A stretch of 64,000 bases of DNA from positions 66,628 through 130,627 of the forward strand of contig CAZJWX010000005.1 of NCBI GenBank assembly GCA_964549915.1, written 5' to 3'. The DNA comes from JAUZRW01 sp964549915. Lineage in GTDB: Bacteria; Chloroflexota; Anaerolineae; Aggregatilineales; Phototrophicaceae. The position numbers were made by a program, and so were the translations under genes. This document shows, in pieces, positions 60,300-64,000 of this stretch. Under the pieces are notes generated by a model, which was not told the origin of the DNA, did no database searches, and saw nothing but the letters and a program-made list of their open reading frames with translations. Every line of letters begins with the position of its first letter. Positions within the stretch are counted from its first letter, which is position 1.

Positions 60300-61109
60300 A
60301 TGACTGAATACACGTACCAGCCTGTCCCACCGCTGGAAGAATCTATTCGCATCGTGGTCATCGTCGCGCATCACGATGACATTGAATTTGGCTGCTCCGG
60401 CAGCATCGCACGCTGGGTGCAAGAAGGCGCAGAAGTGACCTATGTCATCGTCACCGATGGCGGCTCCGGCAGCAACGAACCCGGCGTGATCCGCGAAGAA
60501 CTCGCCGACTTGCGCCGTGCGGAGCAAGTCGCTGCCGCTGAAGCGGTGGGCGTGCGGGATGTGCGCTTCCTGGGCTATGCCGATGGCGTCTTGCAGCCGA
60601 CGATGGTTCTGCGCCGCGACCTGACTCGCATCCTGCGCGAGGTGAAGCCCTACCGGGTGGTCTGCCAGGATCCGACGACGGTCTTCGCCAGTGATAACTA
60701 CATCAATCACCCGGATCACCGTGCCGCCGGGGAAGCCGCCATTTACGCCGCCTTCCCCAGTTGCGAAACGCGCCCCATCTTCCCGGAACTGCTGGCGGAA
60801 GGCTACGAGCCGCATAAGATCAGCGAAGTCTATCTGACGCTGACCCTGAAGCCTACACATTACGTCGACATCACCGAGACCTTCGACAAGAAAATTGAAT
60901 CGCTGCGGGCGCATGTCTCTCAATTGGGGGAGGGCGAAATGGCGGATGAAGGGGCGCTCAAGTTCATCCGCGAACGAAACGAAGAGGCCGGGCAGCAGGT
61001 CGGCGTGCAGTATGCTGAATTCTTCAAGGTGATGACGTTGCAGCGTCCCAATGCCAATCATCGCGATCAGGACGCTGAGCGTACCGCACAGGCTGATGCC
61101 GTCGAGTGA
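60300..61109 (+). CDS. PIG-L/LmbE family deacetylase
   Basis: 269 residues. The zinc-binding AHHDDIEFGC near residue 24 and the second motif HPDHRAAGEAA near residue 140 define the family, which removes N-acetyl groups from N-acetylglucosaminyl conjugates such as mycothiol or bacillithiol precursors, sugars and lipids. VTDGGSGSNEP and RRAEQVAAAEAVGVRDVRFLGYADG are typical. GAGGAG precedes the ATG. No thiol-biosynthesis partner is adjacent, so the substrate is unknown. Confidence 0.93.
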   Translation: MTEYTYQPVPPLEESIRIVVIVAHHDDIEFGCSGSIARWVQEGAEVTYVIVTDGGSGSNEPGVIREELADLRRAEQVAAAEAVGVRDVRFLGYADGVLQPTMVLRRDLTRILREVKPYRVVCQDPTTVFASDNYINHPDHRAAGEAAIYAAFPSCETRPIFPELLAEGYEPHKISEVYLTLTLKPTHYVDITETFDKKIESLRAHVSQLGEGEMADEGALKFIRERNEEAGQQVGVQYAEFFKVMTLQRPNANHRDQDAERTAQADAVE

Positions 61110-61260
61110 GTTGTTCCGTGCCGGGTGCGGCATCCGGGAAGAGGTCAATCATGTGCGGGTTGAAACCGGGCAGCACCGGATCGCCCGTCAGCGTCTGGCT
61201 CTCGTCCAGGCGCTTAACGGCCTGCCCCGGACGGTAGACCTCCCGATCCTCAGCAACAGG
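61110..61260 (-). pseudogene. C-terminal relic of a Uma2-family nuclease-like protein
   Basis: On the minus strand, directly after the stop of SpoIIAA-like protein 4, about 45 codons read VYRPGQAVKRLDESQTLTGD followed by PVLPGF and IDLF. This matches the conserved C-terminus of Uma2 (DUF820) proteins, a PD-(D/E)XK nuclease-like family. The catalytic N-terminal part and any start codon are missing, so this is a remnant left by deletion. Confidence 0.7.
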
Positions 61261-61261
61261 T

Positions 61262-61651
61262 TCACTTCATACGCATGCTGTAGAGCAGCGAACGCGCCTG
61301 CGGCAAGTCTTCCGCGAAGACGATCTCGCGCCCGACGAGCTTCTCGCCAAACGTCTTCTGCAAGGTCTGGTATGCGCCGCGAATCACCTTGCTAGCCCCA
61401 ATGACCACGCGGGAGCCTTCATTCGGGCGGCTTTCGGGATTGGCCAGCAGGTTCTTGGCGGCGCTGAGGAAATCCTTGGGCAGGCTGCTGCCTTCGACAT
61501 CAATCATGATATCTACCTGATGTGATACACTGCCGATCATACCATCAACCACTTCGATGGCTGCTTCCAACTCATCCCATGTCCAGGTCGTCTCAAATTC
61601 AATCAACACGCGCGTTTGCGCTTTATCATCCCAGGTCGTCAGAATACCCAT
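61262..61651 (-). CDS. SpoIIAA-like (STAS-fold) small protein 4
   Basis: 129 residues. TWDDKAQTRVLIEFETTWTWDELEAAIEVVDGMIGSVSHQVDIMIDV resembles the start of SpoIIAA-like protein 1 (WDDETRTTIRIEIAAQWSW), and SRVVIGASKVIRGAYQTLQKTFGEKLVGREIVFAEDLPQARSLL completes the fold. Function unknown. The ATG at 61651 is preferred; a TTG two codons upstream is possible. Confidence 0.7.
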   Translation of the reverse strand: MGILTTWDDKAQTRVLIEFETTWTWDELEAAIEVVDGMIGSVSHQVDIMIDVEGSSLPKDFLSAAKNLLANPESRPNEGSRVVIGASKVIRGAYQTLQKTFGEKLVGREIVFAEDLPQARSLLYSMRMK

Positions 61652-61888
61652 TGGCAACTACTCTCTCTACTGCGGTTTTCGTCTCATCATTATACCGAGT
61701 ATACGCCGCCATGCAGGAGTCGGTTGCCGCATTTTGAGGGGGCTTGGGGCGAAGCAAGCGATGTTTTCAGGCGTAGGGGACGGTTGCAGGTGGTGAGGGG
61801 GCATCGGGCGCACAAAGAACATGGCAGGAGGTGTGTACGTCCTGCTGCCGGGGAATGGTATGCGAAGTGTGGGAAAATGGCGCGTCGT
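61652..61888. other. Gap between SpoIIAA-like protein 4 and the 62-residue gene
   Basis: 237 bases, G-rich in the middle. Nothing recognisable apart from likely promoter sequence of the SpoIIAA-like gene. Confidence 0.3.
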
Positions 61889-62077
61889 TCAGCGGGTGGT
61901 CGCTGCTTTCTCGCGCTTCTTGCGGTGGGTCGCCTCTACCTCATCTTGCCGCCGCGTCAGGTCGCGGATGAGCTGCCGCAAACGGCTGCGATTCATTACG
62001 TCGCGCTCGGTCGTCGCATCACCGGGCACCTGGTCATCCGAATAGATGTAGTAGGGGCGTTGTGGTTTATGGAACAT
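61889..62077 (-). CDS. Small basic protein, 62 residues, unknown
   Basis: MFHKPQRPYYIYSDDQVPGD is followed by a strongly basic, helical segment (SRLRQLIRDLTRRQDEVEATHRKKREK). GGAG nine bases before the ATG and a protein-like amino acid composition support a real gene. Family and function are not recognised; the basic helix could bind nucleic acid or a partner protein. It lies 128 bases downstream of the phosphothreonine-lyase-like gene on the same strand. Confidence 0.5.
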   Translation of the reverse strand: MFHKPQRPYYIYSDDQVPGDATTERDVMNRSRLRQLIRDLTRRQDEVEATHRKKREKAATTR

Positions 62078-62205
62078 CTTGTTAACTCCGCACTAAGAAA
62101 GCACATTTTTCTTAAAATTACGGCAAAAGATTCGCCCCTGTCAATCGAATCCGTAAGAGTGCCCCCTTCTGGTCAGTTATTGGTCGTCCTGGCCTGGTGC
62201 CCCCA

Positions 62206-62628
62206 TCAACCTCGTTCGTAGCGCAGGCCGCCTTCATCCACACCCAGACTCAGCAGCACCTTGCGCACGCGCTCCACATCGGCGGCGTCCTCTGCGTCCA
62301 CCGTACGCACACAGATCAAGCGTTGATCGCGATTGCCCTGTCCCTGGGCGGAACTGGTGCTGACCTTGGACTTGTAGCCCAGTTCGCCCGCTTCTGTTGC
62401 TCCCTTGATCTTCGCCCAGAGCGCATCGACGGAATCGACCGTTGTGGGAATACGCCATTCGCCTGCACGCGAGGTAGGTGCGGGTGCGTCGGCTTGTTGG
62501 GCCTTGGCCTCAATCCAGTATACACCCGGAACCTGGGAGGGTTGGGCGTCGTCATCGTGCATCATGCGTGCATTCTGCACCATTTTGATCAAGTCCATGT
62601 CAGGCTTTTCGGGCTTGTTCTCGCTCAT
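62206..62628 (-). CDS. UPF0696/phosphothreonine-lyase-like domain protein
   Basis: 140 residues. After a polar N-terminus come YWIEAKAQ, EWRIPTTVDSVDALWAKIKGATEAGELGYKSKVST and RLICVRTVDAEDAADVERVRKVLLSLGV, the order seen in the UPF0696/DUF1917 family, which databases sometimes label putative phosphothreonine lyase because of fold similarity. No catalytic residues can be assigned by eye. Its ATG overlaps the stop of the NERD-FHA gene (ATGA), so the two are translationally coupled. Confidence 0.65.
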   Translation of the reverse strand: MSENKPEKPDMDLIKMVQNARMMHDDDAQPSQVPGVYWIEAKAQQADAPAPTSRAGEWRIPTTVDSVDALWAKIKGATEAGELGYKSKVSTSSAQGQGNRDQRLICVRTVDAEDAADVERVRKVLLSLGVDEGGLRYERG

Positions 62629-63788
62629 TCGTCTGTACCTTTCTCGTCCACCTCACCCGCTATCTCTCCAATGTCCGAATCGGACTGAATAGCGGTGAAG
62701 CTGACAGTCTCTTCCAGGTCGAGCAAATTCAATGGGGGATTGTCCTCCAGGTGCTGCCAGTAGGTGAAGGTGGCGCTCTGGTTGCTCTTCTCGCTCTCTA
62801 CCTTGCCCAGCACGATCACATCCGCATGGCGCAGCAGGCGCTCGCCATCTTTGGGCAGCCGCTCCCCGTTGATCCAGGTACCGTTGGTGCTGCCCTCGTC
62901 CTGGATGACGGCACCCTGGGATGTGCGGCGGATGGTGGCGTGCCGCCGCGAGACATGCTTGCGTTCTTTGGGGATGCTGACGGCGAGGTCGGGGCGGCGT
63001 CCCAGGCTCATCGACGCGAGCAGCATCGGCAACGGGGACGTGAGTGTATCCCCCGCCAGGTAGCCATAGGGCTTGCGGTAGAGGCTCTCCACCTCGTACC
63101 AGGGCGACATCTTATACAGCTTCTCCACGATCACGCGGATGACATCGCGCGAGAGCCGCACCCCCTTATTGAACGAGATCGACTTGGTGAACTGGGGACA
63201 ATCTTCCATCCAGATGATATCGAACCAGCGCTGGTTGCTCTCTCGCTTGTATTCGGGGATGTCGAAGTGCTCCCCGGTGAGGACGATTCGCGCCGGAATT
63301 TCAAAATGGTAAAACGACCTGTTGCTCTTCTTGCTCTTCAGGTTGCGTGTCGCGTGCTGCACGAAGGGCTTGGGTAATTTGCTCTCGTCCATCAGCAGCG
63401 GCAGCGTACTCAGGCTCAGGTAAACTGCCTCGCGCTGCGCTTCGATCTGCCGGAAAGGGTTCTTGCTGCTGCCCGCCTTGACCTTCTTGCCGTTGTCGTA
63501 CTCCCAGGGGCGGTCATCCAGCGTGGGGGTGAAGGGCGCATGGGCGTTCTTGAAATCCAGCACGCCCATGCCATCTTCGCTGAGGATCAGCGCATCCACC
63601 TGGCGGGTGTGGTCGGCCTTGCCCGTTGGCAGCGAGAGATTCGCCAGCAGTGCGTAATACTTGGGGCCTGGGGAAAAATGTTCGTAGAGCATGCGCGCGA
63701 TCTGGATCACGGGTTCACGCTCGAAATCGCGGTCGAAATCCTTCTCGCGCCCATCAGGATCGCGTGTGATGAACGCCTCAAACGCCAT
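62625..63788 (-). CDS. NERD nuclease-related domain fused to an FHA domain
   Basis: 387 residues. Residues 25-135 are a NERD domain: QVDALILSEDGMGVLDFKN contains Asp65 and the Asp78-X-Lys80 pair of a PD-(D/E)XK nuclease core. The middle (residues 135-255) is of unknown family. Residues 262-330 are an FHA domain (LGRRPDLAVSI, KHVSRRHATI, DEGSTNGTWINGERL). A short acidic tail follows. It could be a DNA-processing or sensing protein recruited to phosphothreonine-marked partners. GGAGG precedes the ATG at 63788. Confidence 0.85.
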   Translation of the reverse strand: MAFEAFITRDPDGREKDFDRDFEREPVIQIARMLYEHFSPGPKYYALLANLSLPTGKADHTRQVDALILSEDGMGVLDFKNAHAPFTPTLDDRPWEYDNGKKVKAGSSKNPFRQIEAQREAVYLSLSTLPLLMDESKLPKPFVQHATRNLKSKKSNRSFYHFEIPARIVLTGEHFDIPEYKRESNQRWFDIIWMEDCPQFTKSISFNKGVRLSRDVIRVIVEKLYKMSPWYEVESLYRKPYGYLAGDTLTSPLPMLLASMSLGRRPDLAVSIPKERKHVSRRHATIRRTSQGAVIQDEGSTNGTWINGERLPKDGERLLRHADVIVLGKVESEKSNQSATFTYWQHLEDNPPLNLLDLEETVSFTAIQSDSDIGEIAGEVDEKGTDE

Positions 63789-63897
63789 ACAACCTCCGCG
63801 TCGCGGTGTATTTGTGCCATGTCCAGTTGTCATTGTAACAGGATTTTGGTGGGTGTTTGCAAAATCGGCGGATGAATATTGGCCGGGGTTGGGAAAG

Positions 63898-63924
63898 GAA
63901 AAATCCCCTCGTGCGGAGGGGATT
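63898..63924 (-). terminator. Intrinsic terminator for a minus-strand gene beyond the right edge
   Basis: AATCCCCTC / GAGGGGATT stem. On the minus strand it runs directly into a T-tract. It would end a transcript coming from the right, outside the window. Confidence 0.7.
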
Positions 63925-64000
63925 GTGGCTCCTCCTTCGGCGACGGCTCATGGACAAAGCAAAAGGAACCCGCATGAAGTAAAATGTTAGAATGGCAAAG

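Noticed and set aside
61616..62221. Plus-strand 200-codon frame across 61.6-62.2 kb
   Set aside because: It begins antisense to SpoIIAA-like protein 4, runs over the small minus-strand gene and has no protein-like motifs.

Overview
The window is 64 kb of GC-rich, densely packed bacterial chromosome. The gene content suggests a member of the Chloroflexota, probably an Anaerolineae-type lineage. The reasons are a GT9-WecG glycosyltransferase fusion, a thioredoxin/DUF4395 pair, a huge secreted RHS protein with internal membrane segments, several FHA-domain proteins, an F420-type luciferase-like oxidoreductase and repeated SpoIIAA-like small proteins. This assignment is inference; there is no rRNA or marker set to confirm it. 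Housekeeping genes present are tsaD, efp, radA, surE, ilvE, a citrate synthase and one tRNA-Cys.

Layout. 1-4.4 kb (minus): an envelope-glycan run with a membrane protein, a GT4 glycosyltransferase, a GT9-GT26 fusion and the start of a phosphodiesterase cut by the window edge. 4.5-7.8 kb (plus): a small monooxygenase-like protein, surE and an orphan PAS histidine kinase. 7.8-10.9 kb (minus): a CpaF-type secretion ATPase, a four-helix membrane protein and an FHA protein. 11.4-15.6 kb (plus): tsaD, a TPR-like protein, an aldo/keto reductase and efp. 15.8-20.4 kb (minus): a DUF6544-like protein and then a sulfur-carrier cluster (E1-rhodanese, membrane thioredoxin, DUF4395, GNAT, MoaD/ThiS-like protein ending GG-RR, tRNA-Cys, JAMM protease). 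21-32.4 kb: citrate synthase, M24 peptidase, tandem unknown paralogues, an L,D-transpeptidase, an Ala-rich coiled-coil protein, a TauE/SafE permease and other single genes. 32.6-43.7 kb: a second orphan kinase, a 34-codon micro-ORF, a phosphoribosyltransferase, a phytoene-dehydrogenase-like oxidoreductase, radA, an orphan ABC ATPase, ilvE, a DUF892 protein, DUF1028 and an unknown gene.

44.0-54.6 kb holds the most striking block: a minus-strand operon of a membrane PP2C phosphatase, a membrane FHA protein and a 2559-residue RHS/YD-repeat protein, with overlapping reading frames at both junctions. 55-61.7 kb carries four small SpoIIAA-like proteins scattered among an enoyl-CoA hydratase, a KAS III-like enzyme with an altered active site, a PIG-L deacetylase and two gene relics (a Kef-type antiporter with a PII-like tail, and a Uma2 C-terminus). 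61.9-63.8 kb ends in a NERD-FHA fusion translationally coupled to a protein resembling the phosphothreonine-lyase/UPF0696 fold.

A recurring theme is phosphothreonine signalling (three FHA proteins, one PP2C, one possible lyase-like protein) without any Ser/Thr kinase in the window. The kinases must lie elsewhere. No CRISPR array, insertion sequence, prophage or rRNA operon was seen.
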